DNA of 64,000 nucleotides from Sclerotiophoma versabilis (lineage: Eukaryota > Ascomycota > Dothideomycetes > Pleosporales > Didymellaceae), in contig JAAROD010000033.1 in assembly GCA_012274445.1 (NCBI GenBank), forward strand, positions 124,001-188,000, written 5' to 3'. Under the pieces are notes generated by a model, which searched no databases, was not told where the DNA came from, and saw nothing but the letters and a program-made list of their open reading frames with translations. The position numbers and the translations under genes are program-made. Below, piece by piece: positions 54,011 through 64,000 of the stretch. Numbering within the stretch: position 1 is the stretch's first letter; each line of letters starts with the position of its first letter.

Positions 54011-56273
54011 CTATAGTTGGTGAATCGCACTCCGCATTGCCGCAGCGAGTCGCTGGTAATCCTTCAGCAACTCGTCAACCTCCTTCAACTTCAAGTCTTG
54101 CGCGTCCTTGGCTTCTAAGAACTTCTTGAGCGGAGGTGTTGTTTTCTTCATCTGCTCTAAGGCAGCGATTGCCTTGATGCCTTTCTCGTCTGTGGGCGCC
54201 GCCACTTCATTTGTTGGTGTGCGGCTCAGTGGTTCCGGGGAGGGTACTGGTGGTGTCTTGTTCTGTTCGGGCGCTGGTGACGGCAATGTTGGTGTAGAAG
54301 CGCTACTCACTGCGCGCCCAAAGCGAGGAAGAACGTTGACACTTCTGAAGCTGTTCAAAGGGTTGAAGCTGTTGCCTAAGCTGCGGAGTGAATCGACAGC
54401 CGAAGGGGTAGTAGGTGCCGGTTCAGGCTTCGCTACTGTCGGCGACGATGTCTTCTCTTCGATGGCCTTGGAAGCGAATGCTACACGACGTGCGCTGTTG
54501 CTACCTCCCGAGCGCGCTGAGTCAACACTGCGATCTCGCACTTGTCGTTTACCAGCGAACAAATCGCTCATCCTAGTGTTAAGATCTTGTTTGGCTGGAG
54601 CTTCTTGGCGATCATCTTCACTTGCTGCGCTGAGGCTAAGGTTGTCATCATCAACGTGTAAGCCTCGTGTAGGTGAGCTAACAAGCTCTCGCACTTCCTC
54701 TAGAGTTTTCGGCAGCACAGGTTGCTCCGCCGCTGCGTTGTTTGGGTCTCGTTCGCGCAGGCCACCAAAGAAGAACTTGAAACTAGTGTCAAGTGTGTTA
54801 TTGATCCTGCCTAGTGCCTGGTCGGCGGAATCGAGGATTGATTCTCGGACAGCATCTGAAGCTGACTCGATCCGGTATGTCTGAGCCTGCACCAAATTGC
54901 TAAGTCGACGCTGGATCTTTGTCGTTGTCGGGCTTGATGGCTCCTTGTTGCTCGTCTTTGTGGTCGGTGTTGCTGGCGTCTGGACTAGGTCCGGCGCATC
55001 AGACAGCCCTAGAACCATAGGAGTGACTTCAATCTTTGGTGTCGAAGGTCGCGAGTTGGTTCTTTCTAGCGTGCTGCCCTCCTCAGCACGTAGTGACGAG
55101 AGATCCACAGTCTCCAAGAAAGACACAGCTGCTTCCAGGTTGACCAGACAATAAGCTGTCTCTCCGTCAATCCTGCTTGCGCCACGGAACCTCTGTATGA
55201 ATTTTAGATCGCTGATGACATTGAGGTACACGGGCGGGAGGGTGATAAGTGCGTAAATAAGCGTCGGCAAGATCTCATCTGCTGATGATGTCGCTGGGAA
55301 GATCTTGGACAGGGCGTCCACGATAGACTTGTGCGCTGCGGTAAGGTGCAGCACTTTGCCAAGCGGGTACTTCTCATGGTTCATCTTCATGATGTCTTGT
55401 CGAGCAGCAGACAAAAACTCTCTAATCTCCGGCTCCTTCTCTTTCGCCTTGTTGCGTTCCTCCTCTGTCATTTCCTCGCCGGTCATTAGGAGCTCTTTCA
55501 AGCCAATACCAACGAGCGAAAGCGCTGCTGTTCGTGACCTAAGCTTATGGTCCCTTTCTTCATCATCTGTGCTTCTGTGTCGCCAGATCCTGTCGTAGAC
55601 CTTCTCACAGACAGCTCGCTCAACAGCCTCCTCCAATGACGCTCTTTTGGCTTCGAGAGACTTCCTAGCCTTCTTCCTGTCACTCATTTCTGAAGCACTG
55701 AGCATCTGCTGCTCCGCATTGGGATCGCTGCCCTTTCTTATTGAGCCTGCTCTGCTTGACGGCGCTGAACCCTTGTTCGTTTGTGATATGAACGTCTCGC
55801 TCGTCAGACGAGCTGAAAGGGTTGCTATGTGTGTGTTGATCTTGGCCGAGGCACGTGTGTAAAAGTCCTGGAACAGGTCGGAAAGGCTATCGGCTGTGGG
55901 AGGACTCGGGTGGACTTTGGCAGAGAGGGACTCGAGGAACCTAGGATACTTAGCATGCACAGTATAAACGGGATTCATGAGCTGCATACCTCTCGGTCAA
56001 GCTCCGTATCTCAATGGGGAGCTCCTCGAAGACATCTGGGGCTTGCTGTGCCGCGCTCTCGTGCTCTTGTTCCTCCCCCTCCTTGATGAAAACATCTCCG
56101 TCCACGTTCTCGTCCTCCTCTGGAACGACGCTGTTCTTGAGTGGGTCCAACATGTCTGTCACATGAGGTCCTTGCAGCGTGCTCGCTCGACTGCGGGATA
56201 GCGGGCTCTTCGACGCAGTGTCGAGGCGGGAGAAAGACCGAGATGGGTGCAGATCTCTGGGCCGTCCAGACAT
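54011..56273 (-). CDS. VPS9-domain guanine nucleotide exchange factor
   Basis: Two exons, 56273-55990 and 55940-54011, with a 49-nt intron (GTATGC to CCTAG) give 737 aa; the join reads SLTERFLESLSAK. After a disordered N-terminus, a helical region (DLFQDFYTRASAKINTHIATL, VCEKVYDRIWRHRS) leads into a VPS9 domain at about residues 210-370. Its hallmarks are SADEILPTLIYALITLPPVY, LNVISDLKFIQRFR and GETAYCLVNLEAAVSFLE, with the conserved D and Y of Rab5-type GEFs. The C-terminal half is Ser/Thr-rich and ends in a coiled coil. Such proteins load Rab5/Vps21-family GTPases with GTP at endosomes. Yeast has Vps9 and Muk1; the lack of a visible CUE domain makes a Muk1-like or fungal-specific VPS9 protein more likely. 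It is divergent from ATG15. Confidence 0.88.
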
Positions 56274-56798
56274 GATGGCTATATATGGCGAACGAATAGG
56301 TTACAGCGAGTGTCGTGTGCCAGCATCGGAGTTGCGGTGCTGCTGAAACCAAATGTCGAGCTCGAGCCCTGCACCACTTCGCAACGTCATGCGCAGCGCG
56401 GCTGGCCCGGCGGATGCGTGTGACGAAGATAGAGGGCTGGGGGCCCCCTGGAAGGCGTCTAAGTTCTTCTCAAAACGACGTATCTCCAGCGTGCGAGGTA
56501 CAACCAGCGAATTGGCCCGTCCGCACCAGAAATGAGCAAGAGTCTGTGCTCTTGAATCGCGGTATCAGATGCGGAGATGGTGAACATGGGCCTGCTATCT
56601 GCTGCTAGGCTGCGTTCAGCAAGGCTCAACGCGGCTGCATCCATCATGCCGACCGACATGGAGCCGCTCTGTGACACGTGCATTGCCCCAGTGCCACGGT
56701 CCTCGTGAACGGCGTCATCGAGCGCGTCCATCGCCGTCCGCTCGAACAACAACACAACATCCCAAGCCTCCCGCACAAACCTCGCATACAGGCACAAC
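56274..56798. promoter_or_regulatory. Bidirectional promoter of the VPS9 GEF and ATG15
   Basis: 525 bp between the two start codons. No TATA box is clear. Short frames here overlap both strands and are not genes. Confidence 0.5.
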
Positions 56799-58676
56799 AT
56801 GCGACGACGACCTCTATGCACCTCTGCGTCACGTGTCACAGCTTCGCTGCTGCTGTCCTTCCTCGCCATCAGCAGTGCTGCCGAGGTGCCTCTACTCCCG
56901 CTACCGCCGACATCGCCCCATGTGCACAACACCGAGAAGGAGTTCACCCTCCGCCACATATACCACCATGGAACTTACAAGTACCCCGAGTTGCACCGCC
57001 GGCTCGACGTCCCCGAGAAGGCTGCAGTCTACATGCTCGAAGACGATGATTCGGCCAATCGGGAACCGGTGCCTGCCTTGCGTGCCAAGTCGGAGATTAT
57101 GAGCATCGAGAGAATGGTGCACAGGGACAGGGACACTGTCGACGGCATTCTGGACTATGGGCGCATGAGAGGGAAGGCGTTGCAGCTGGCTGCTGAGGAC
57201 TGGACTATCGATGAGCTGTCTGGGCCAAATGTGACCGACAAAGACACGGTTCTTACTTTCGCGCGCATGGCATCGAATGCCTACATATTAGAGCCTGGTA
57301 CAGGGGACTGGGAAGATGTGAAGGGAGGGTTCAACTACACCGAAGACTTCGGCTGGCAGGCAGATGGCTTGCGAGGTCATATCTTCGCTGACACAGAGAA
57401 CTCGACTGTTGTCATAGGTCTGAAAGGCACCTCGCCTGCCATGTTCGACGGCTCAGAGACGACCACAAACGACAAGATCAACGACAACCTGTTCTTCAGT
57501 TGCTGTTGCGGGCAGGGTGGTCAGTACCTCTGGCGCCAGGTCTGCGACTGTCAGACTGCAGCATACACTTGCAACTCGACTTGCCTTGTTACCGCCCTAC
57601 GAGAGAAGAACCGCTACTACTACGCAGCCCAAGATTTGTACCACAATGTAACAGCTCTATATCCGCATGCCGAAGTATGGTTTGCTGGGCATTCGCTTGG
57701 CGGCGCCGTCTCATCTTTCCTTTCTTTGACCTATGGTCATCCAGCCCTCACCTTCGAGGCAGTCCCTGAAGCTATGCCTGCAGCTCGACTTGGTTTACCA
57801 ACCCCACCCGGTCACCAAGTTGGTTCAATGCAGCAACGTAAGCTGACCGGCGGCTTCCACTTCGGCCACACTGCAGATCCGGTGTTCATGGGCCAGTGCA
57901 ACACAGCAACAAGCGTGTGTACGATTGGCGGGTACGCAATGCAGAGTGTTTGCCACACTGGCAATAAATGCACGTACGACACTGTGAAGGACTTTGGCTG
58001 GCGTGTCGGTATTGGCACTCACAAGATCGCTGAGGTCATTCGCGACGTGATTATGAAATACGACCAGCCTGCCAAGTGTGAGCCTTACGTCAACTGCACT
58101 GACTGTTACCCATGGGAGTACTTCGAGAGCAACGGCACTGAGACGACCACTTCGTCCAAGATGAAGCCGACGTCAACATCGACCTTCACTCGCAGCACTC
58201 GGACACGGACTGAGACATGTAAAACACCGGGTTGGTGGGGCTGTCTTGACGAGTCTACCACTGCCAGTGTTACAACAACTATCAAGACCACTTCGACATC
58301 ATCGACATCAACGTGCAAAACCCCAGGTTGGTTTGGCTGTAAGGACAAAGACCCTTCAGAAGAAACATCTACAATCACTACTACGGTCGCCAGTCCTGCG
58401 CCAGCACCTTCCATAACAACCACTTCACACTCGCCAACTTCTTCCGCATCAACTTCGTCATGCAGGTATCCAGGCTGGTTCGGCGGTTGCCTAGATGGTG
58501 ACGATCCACCAGGCCATTCGCATAGCTCTCACAAGTCCAGCATTCCGACGCCAACCGCTTCTACCACCACTTGCACGGATGAGGGCTGGTTTGGACTGAT
58601 TTGCTATGACAAAACGAAGACGAAGAAGGGGAAGACGACTGAAAAAGAGACTGTGACTGAGAGGATGGAGATGTAG
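56799..58676 (+). CDS. ATG15: Vacuolar phospholipase ATG15
   Basis: A single-exon 625-aa protein. An N-terminal signal anchor (VTASLLLSFLAISSAAEV) targets it through the ER and multivesicular bodies to the vacuole. The class 3 lipase domain has the nucleophile elbow AGHSLGGAV (Ser299), an acid residue in HTADPVF and a likely catalytic His in GIGTHKI. The family's Cys-rich block FFSCCCGQGGQYLWRQVCDC and the start motif FTLRHIYHHGTYKYP are present. After residue 455 comes a long Ser/Thr-rich tail holding four Cys-bounded repeats of the form C-x(2)-x-G-W-[WF]-G-x(1,2)-C (CKTPGWWGC, CKTPGWFGC, CRYPGWFGGC, CTDEGWFGLIC). ATG15 degrades autophagic and multivesicular-body membranes in the vacuole. 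Divergent from the VPS9 GEF, another component of endosome-vacuole traffic. Confidence 0.95.
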   Translation: MRRRPLCTSASRVTASLLLSFLAISSAAEVPLLPLPPTSPHVHNTEKEFTLRHIYHHGTYKYPELHRRLDVPEKAAVYMLEDDDSANREPVPALRAKSEIMSIERMVHRDRDTVDGILDYGRMRGKALQLAAEDWTIDELSGPNVTDKDTVLTFARMASNAYILEPGTGDWEDVKGGFNYTEDFGWQADGLRGHIFADTENSTVVIGLKGTSPAMFDGSETTTNDKINDNLFFSCCCGQGGQYLWRQVCDCQTAAYTCNSTCLVTALREKNRYYYAAQDLYHNVTALYPHAEVWFAGHSLGGAVSSFLSLTYGHPALTFEAVPEAMPAARLGLPTPPGHQVGSMQQRKLTGGFHFGHTADPVFMGQCNTATSVCTIGGYAMQSVCHTGNKCTYDTVKDFGWRVGIGTHKIAEVIRDVIMKYDQPAKCEPYVNCTDCYPWEYFESNGTETTTSSKMKPTSTSTFTRSTRTRTETCKTPGWWGCLDESTTASVTTTIKTTSTSSTSTCKTPGWFGCKDKDPSEETSTITTTVASPAPAPSITTTSHSPTSSASTSSCRYPGWFGGCLDGDDPPGHSHSSHKSSIPTPTASTTTCTDEGWFGLICYDKTKTKKGKTTEKETVTERMEM

Positions 58677-59984
58677 ACTGCACATTTGTCGATTGCTGTT
58701 GGCCCAATTCACTAAGTGTTATTCGAAATCATGTCATAGGTTCACATGCGCGCATTATATCCAGACGTTAGGTTGCATAGGCGTTATGGGGTGGATTACA
58801 AAGGATGCACTGAAATCAGTACGTATCATATACAATACCATACATTAGTCGCTCTCGATTTGCTCACCAATGGAGGAACGGTGGTCTCCACGCTCAGCTC
58901 AACGCGCACATAGACCCTTTCCCAACACAGGAATAGCACCTCCAATCCTAACAACACGATCCGTGAGATTAAACCCACAAGCATTTCCGAGAACAGCTGC
59001 GAACTGTCCCCCGCATGGACCAGAACATTTCCGTACACTTCCATTCTTCTACTTGCGCAGCAATGAACGATAGCGCAGAAAGGATTTAAGCCACTATTTG
59101 ACCATATTCAGATTTATGTCAGCAAGCTGTTGTCACATAATGTCGACTGTATACCTGCTCACGTGTATAGGAGTAGTTGGAGCTACTACACAGATATAGT
59201 GGGGCTACCAGGGCTCCAAGGCTAGTGTATACATGCTCAACTCTTATCTATGAGAGATATGTTGCCTGCATACAAGTGGTATTCGGATGTGGAGCAAAAA
59301 AAAGGGCGAGAATGATGAAAAAAAAACATACAACAGCGGGTATTCGCTAGTGGTCACCCACCTAACTACTAATCCGCCGGTACGTTGCTTAAATAGGGCT
59401 GAGCGAACGGGAAGCCTTGTTTTCAACGTCCTATGGTCGTATGTGGAAGATGAGGCAAAATATATGCAATATATACTAGGCTCAAAATAAAAGCTTTTCT
59501 CGAATCTCACTCATCACTCAAACAGCAGATGTCCGGTCTAATATCTGTTATACTCTGCCTTGTATTAGTTGTTGCTATTAAGGTATTACATCTCTATACT
59601 CTGCGTTTATACTTAATTCCAAGTAGTGTGTTCTCTTTCTTAGTGTTTCTACCAGGATGTTCAGCATGCAAACAAAAAAAGAAACGCTTCTACCTGTTCT
59701 CCAGATTAACTCCCTAGCGATAGCACAATGTGTTATAACATACAAAGGTTCGGTGCGCCTAGGCAATAGTTGTATAGTAAAAGAATATAGAGTAAAGATG
59801 GAAGGCACTTGGGCCTTGAGATGGTACGCACCGAACTTCTCTGGGCGAAGAAGCAGCCCTGAGTGTGTCTTAGCGTGCTGGCTCAGCGCACTTACATGGG
59901 CTGCATCGGAGCACTAGTGCACTGCGTTGTATCTCTTAGGGGCATGTGGTGGTAAGCGGAGACAGCCAATGCGAACATCAACGC
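58677..59984. other. Intergenic, nothing recognised
   Basis: Start of a gene-poor, AT-richer region that runs to the tannase gene. Open frames are short and without family features. Confidence 0.45.
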
Positions 59985-60640
59985 TCAAAATATTATATCT
60001 TGATGCACCATTTTCAAGACCGCGGCTTCGCTGACCCATGGTTCCATTATCTCTTCTATGCGCTAGGACCAGTCGTCATCCCATTGTACACCTTGCAGGG
60101 CAGTGAAGTATTCCCAATAAGCCGGGAACCAGCCAGCGTCCTCCCAGTCTATTAGGCTGACGGTCAAGCCCTGTACTGTATTCCGATGCACCATTACATT
60201 CTTTGCAGATCTGAATGCGAGAAAACAGGCTTGCGACCAAATAATGTCCTTCCAAGATTTCTCTCGTAGAAGTCTGCCTTAAAACTATGCTCCTTCAATT
60301 GTGCCCAAGCGGACCGGAGGCGCTTTACCAGTGCCGCATTGAAGTGGTCTTCTGAGTCGAGTGGACCACATTTTACTTTGTCAACATCAGGGCTGTAGAA
60401 CAGTTAATGGTAGAACTGGCCGTGGTCAACACTTCCGTAGAGCGGAGGAGCCGGGATACTTCGAATTGATGCAATGATTCTATTCAATTCGGTACAAACA
60501 CCGGATTTCTCGGTATCCATAAGAGCAGGCCACAACTGATCGAGTGACACGCCTATCACACTACCATTGATCAGCTGATAATTGGTGCTAGCGCGCGTCT
60601 ATTCGAGGCTTACTCTACGAAGCATGCTTATTCCTCGCTC
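59985..60640 (-). pseudogene. Broken aminoglycoside-phosphotransferase (APH)-family gene
   Basis: Reading the minus strand from about 60640 gives a fungal APH/choline-kinase-like protein: GVSLDQLWPALMDTEK, IASIRSIPAPPLYGS, GPLDSEDHFNAALVKRL, then the catalytic-loop block HSDLQR..NVMV, the metal-binding segment SLIDWEDAGWFPAYWEY, WDDDW and the tail VLKMVHQDIIF before the TGA at 59985-59987. It is broken by TAA at 60404-60406, a one-base deletion within the catalytic loop (about 60196-60206) and TAG at 60063-60065. A further TAG lies upstream near 60600, and the N-terminal lobe is not recognisable. Two of the stops fit C-to-T change (CAA to TAA, CAG to TAG). Intact relatives phosphorylate small molecules, mostly unknown. 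This copy cannot make a full protein. Confidence 0.8.
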
Positions 60641-60801
60641 TAATGCTATCTTGACATTCCTAGGCCTTCTGTTTTACTGTATAGGTCTTCAATCAAGCTA
60701 TTATTCCAATATTGTTCAGATAGAACTCCTTGAAAGAGAGAATGTCTTTGTAAATACACATCACATCAAAACAACTCTACTTCTACAGATACTCTATATA
60801 T

Positions 60802-60930
60802 AACACTTCAGAGCTGTACAGGACGAGTGTTGAGAAAAGGAACGGAATTCAGGAGCAGATGTGCCATGCTAGAGAATTGGTCAAGATGGTTGACGAGAAG
60901 AGTGAGGATCTTATGAGGCAATCGTTGTAG
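60802..60930 (+). pseudogene. Possible C-terminal coiled-coil remnant of a lost gene
   Basis: The frame ending at TAG 60928-60930 reads ELYRTSVEKRNGIQEQM followed by HARELVKMVDEKSEDLMR, a charged heptad-like helix unlike random translation. No recognisable upstream part exists and stops come just before. It may be the last exon of a decayed gene; family unknown. Confidence 0.25.
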
Positions 60931-61239
60931 CTCTCTTCAAGATGCAGTCTTGCATTCACACGAGAGAGGATGCTTTGTGTCCAATTAAATCAGCCGGATA
61001 TTGTTGATGCAGTAAATTGGGTCCTAGTTGAATCACGAGCTTGTTCGTATATGCCGGGAGAGTTGTAGCTTGAATGTCGCCGAGCTGTTTAGTAAGTACC
61101 TAATCTGAGATACTTTTACAAACATAAGTAAGGCAACTTGAGAAGAAGTGGAACTTGTTTCAGAGAAAGCCTTAGTAACGTTGTTTCCTGTATTAAAAAC
61201 ACACGCTATTCAGCGTTGCCCTATAACGGGATAATAAAC
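60931..61239. other. Intergenic, nothing recognised
   Basis: 3' side of the tannase gene; no feature supported. Confidence 0.4.
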
Positions 61240-62931
61240 CTAGGCACACGTGTAAGAGCTATACTCACTTACGGGCCCGTCTGTATGCACTGCATGTCTT
61301 GGGTACGGGCACAACTTCTTTGTCGTGTTACTCCCGTCTGCAGGCTTTGTAGCTACCACATACTCGGGGGCTATCCCGTGTTCTACCCACGGTATCAAAC
61401 CTTCGAGTGTATGCCATACCCCCGGAACCTGAGGATAGCTAGGCGCGGAACCGCAATGACCACCCCCCGGGACCATGTATAAGCGCCAAAAGCTGTCGAG
61501 TTGTTCCCTACCGTAAATGGTTTTCGCTTCGTCATGTTGCTCAATGGGCCAGAAGGGTGCATTGTACGGGTCAGCCCACCCTGTCATTTAGTTAGTTATG
61601 CAGGCTTCTAATTGAATGCATAGTCTGCCAGATTGATGAGGTACCTTGCGTTGCAATGAGTTTTCCACCTCTCGCCTTGAAAGCATCCAGTCTGGGGGAC
61701 GTCGCAGTAATCAGAGGCCCAGCCACTTCATCCACGGTCTTGACATCGCTCCCAAAGTTGAAGGTCGTGTAGTCGTAGCTCAAGTTCTTGAACACTAGAT
61801 TCTGTAATATCGGCACCGCATAAGCCTCGTACAATTCCGACTCCTGACTTAACCACTCGGATTCCGATCCCTTTGCGAATCCAGGATAGACTTCCTTCCC
61901 AGGTCCGGTATAGATAGCCCGAAACGTCTCAATCTGGGTCTCGTTTAGACAAACGGTCTTGTCGTTCGTCATTTGACCTTGACCGTTCAGACAGAGCAGT
62001 GAGGTGATGTTAAAGTTGCACTTCGTGGGATCGTCGATCACACCATCTTTAACACCATCGATACCATCACAACTCCCTATAACAGCATTCCTTGTAAAGT
62101 TCAATAACCTCTGATCCAGGAACGCACCAGGTTTGTTCGCATGCAGTCCATTCCACAAGAATGATAAAATGAGATGAGAGTACCAGTTCCCCGCACTCCC
62201 CGCAAAGATCCCATCAAAGATCTCAGGATAGTATTCTGCTAAAGCATAACCTTGAGCTCCGCCTGTAGAACAGCCGTAATAGTACATCTTCTTTGGAGGG
62301 CATTGGTAGTAGGACGTTGTGATTGCTTTTGCCGGAACGGAGAATGTGGCGATGGAGTCGCGGATCCATGCTGTAGTCTCAGCGTAAGAATTCAGGAAAG
62401 GCACGTAGGCTCCTGGTCGGGAAGGGCCATTCTCTGAGGCTGGGTGTCCTGAGTCGCACCTTAAGAATTGTCAGCAAGTCCTGCATGTGGAGATAAAAAC
62501 CGTGAGTAGAATTACCCTCCGACGGCGAAGCCGGCGTTTAAGTTTGTGAGCATAGTGGTATAGTCAATGGAGCCTGCAAAACCGCCATTTCCTATGTGAA
62601 AATGTCAGTCCTGGAAAAAGTCTGCTGAGAACTGATAACGCGCACCGACAGAAAGATAGCGACCGCTGTACTTCGAACCTTCAGGAAGCCAGACTTCAAA
62701 GTTGAGTGTGCTGTTCAGGCCATATGGGATTCGTCCAATGACCCGGCAGAACGTGAGGCTGTTAACGCCGGTGACGTCCTCAATGTCCAGAGCTCCAATC
62801 TGGACAATGGTTGAGTTGATGGTATAGTTCGGGCCATTCTGAAGTGAGGCGCAATTATCCCGTGCTGCTATTGAGAACGATGATACGATTGGAGCCACAA
62901 ACGCGAGCAGAATGCCTGCAGATACCAGCAT
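61240..62931 (-). CDS. Secreted tannase/feruloyl esterase family protein
   Basis: Four exons, 62931-62646, 62591-62516, 62459-61645 and 61580-61240, give 505 aa; introns are 54, 56 and 64 nt with good branch sites (for example GGACTGACATT and AACTAACTAA). A signal peptide (MLVSAGILLAFVAPIVSSFS) is present. The alpha/beta-hydrolase has NGGFAGSIDYTTM, the nucleophile elbow YYGCSTGGAQGYALAEYYPE (Ser in GCSTGG), the calcium-site-like block CDGIDGVKDGVIDDPTKCNF, an acid residue in WADPYNA and the catalytic His in MVPGGGHCG. The pair of Cys next to Ser and His (CS and HC) matches the disulfide bond typical of PF07519. These secreted enzymes split gallate or ferulate esters from plant polymers. All key residues are present although both neighbours are relics. 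Confidence 0.92.
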
Positions 62932-63500
62932 AATGGAGAAGCTCTGATAATGAATAAAGTCAGGTGTTGATGAGCCTATTTGTGTTCATTGATGGGCACC
63001 TGAAAATAAATCAAGACAAGACAGGGATATCTTCTCCGCATATTCCCCCGCTTTGCGAGAGTCGCCATTTTGCCGCATACGTTGACCGCTAATCGGATAA
63101 GTCGAACGGTAAACACGTCCGGCAATCGTAAGTAATTTCGGTGTGTCCTCGGTATGACGTCAGCGACGGTGAAATAGATCTCGGCGTCGTCCACCGCCGA
63201 ACCCCTGGGCCGGCCAGCATTCGCCTAGTAAAGTATATGGTTGATAGAGTCTTACGTAGAAAGGAAATGTTTTCTCAAAGCTCCATACTGTCTATCTCAA
63301 GTTCTCGTTTAGGTAAATTGTTCTAGTACATGGGTGCGAGAATGATATCTACGAATGGGCAATGTCTCTGGTGCGACAGGGGGGCATCCTCATGAATAGT
63401 TGAGAACGACCAAGGGGGTGGTGCATTAGACATTGTTGTAAGAACCTCCATTTGTCTGCTCCTACATTGATATGCCTTGTTCACTCACGCTATCACGCGC
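62932..63500. other. Intergenic, promoter side of the tannase gene
   Basis: No gene recognised. The segment near 63060-63125 has several CGG/CCG triplets of the type bound by zinc-cluster regulators, without a clear spaced pair. Confidence 0.35.
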
Positions 63501-64000
63501 AGATTGGCCACCAGCTTCGAGGGATGAACTTAGCCTGGAACGCCATTAACGAACAAGACAATCCAGATCTTGGTTAAGGACTCGGCATTTCCGAATAGCT
63601 GGACGAAAGTATCAATACAAATCTTGCCAAAAGAACCAAGGTCGTCACGAATGCAGGTGCGCTAAACACGCTGTCTCTCGCAGGGACAGTACAAAGGCTG
63701 TGCGATGAGAGACAACATCATGATGTCGTTGTTGCTGCAGTCACCGACGATGATGTTTCTGAGTTGCTCCAAGATCGAGAAAGATTGAAAGGATTGAAAC
63801 TGTCGCGTCCTGATAATGAAGACGTGAGTCACTCAGGTTAGGCCCTAAAGCCCCTTGTGCGAATGCTTACCTTGAACCCTAGCATGTGGCGCAAACTTCC
63901 CTGGCTTCAAGGAATTCACCTGGGCCTTGTGGAATTAAGCTTCTCGACAGAAGAGCTTGGGCCTGCAAGTGGTTATACGATCACCAAGCGGGAAGAGTGA
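63500..64000 (+). pseudogene. Broken, internally deleted AtuA/DUF1446-like gene
   Basis: The plus strand reads DAINEQDNPDLG, TAA (63575-63577), GLGISE, TAG (63596-63598), then LDESINTNLAKRTKVVTNAG, ALNTLSLAGTVQRLCDE, VVVAAVTDDDVSELLQ and LKLSRPDNED, the order seen at the N-terminus of AtuA/DUF1446 (PF07287) proteins, which have a V-V-x-N-A-G loop. After a GTGAGT the next similar piece is CGANFPGFKEFT and, in a shifted frame, LVELSFSTEELG and GYTITKRE, which in intact proteins lies some 150 or more residues further on. Stops, a frameshift and a missing middle make this a relic; it may continue past the edge. Intact AtuA is linked to acyclic terpene breakdown in bacteria; the fungal role is unknown. 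Confidence 0.6.

Noticed and set aside
1..64000. tRNA, rRNA or CRISPR array
   Set aside because: No cloverleaf with A and B boxes, rRNA segment or regularly spaced repeat array was seen by eye.

Overview
The window reads as chromosomal DNA of a filamentous ascomycete (Pezizomycotina), most likely a dothideomycete near the Pleosporales. The signs are short GT-AG introns (45-124 nt) with CTNAC-like branch sites, an ATG15 autophagy lipase with a long Ser/Thr tail, and HET, CFEM, UstYa-like, tannase and Kelch proteins. The placement below Pezizomycotina is inference. I see no tRNA, rRNA, CRISPR, bacterial-type operon or intact transposon.

Layout. 0-7 kb: a damaged secreted Kelch-repeat gene cut by the left edge, a secreted beta-lactamase-like serine hydrolase, and an unrecognised disordered-protein gene with in-frame stops. 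6.9-11.4 kb: three plus-strand oxidoreductase-type genes in a row, namely a UstYa-like (DUF3328) protein, a CYP52-clan cytochrome P450 and a short-chain dehydrogenase. This could be a small metabolic cluster, but no backbone synthase or peptide precursor is visible. 11.7-13.5 kb: glucosidase II beta subunit. 13.5-18.1 kb: a long stretch without a recognisable gene. 18.1-21.8 kb: a 1208-aa disordered protein. 24 kb: a GPI-anchored CFEM protein, facing a GCIP-family gene at 25-26.2 kb. 27-29.3 kb: a HET-domain protein. 30.2-31.7 kb: a monocarboxylate-type MFS transporter.

The centre and right-centre hold core housekeeping genes: a BTB-like protein (33-35 kb), a disordered protein (36-38.2 kb), the 2028-aa double-cassette RNA helicase SLH1 (38.4-44.5 kb) sharing a 324-bp promoter with the v-SNARE YKT6 (44.8-45.6 kb), a CxxC-containing acidic protein (46-47.1 kb), a coiled-coil protein resembling spindle-pole proteins (50.2-52.8 kb), and a VPS9-domain Rab5-type GEF (54-56.3 kb) divergent from ATG15 (56.8-58.7 kb). 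The last pair both act in the endosome/vacuole route.

The right end turns accessory and decayed. It has a gene-poor stretch from 58.7 kb, a broken aminoglycoside-phosphotransferase-family gene (60.0-60.6 kb), an apparently intact four-exon tannase/feruloyl esterase (61.2-62.9 kb), and a broken, internally deleted AtuA/DUF1446-like gene at the edge. A further relic with a helix-turn-helix-like tail lies at 53.3-53.75 kb. Several relic stops could come from C-to-T changes, as expected of repeat-induced point mutation or ordinary decay. Intron models were built by hand from splice sites and reading-frame continuity; the multi-exon genes sum to whole codons. All functions are from motif recognition, not database search.
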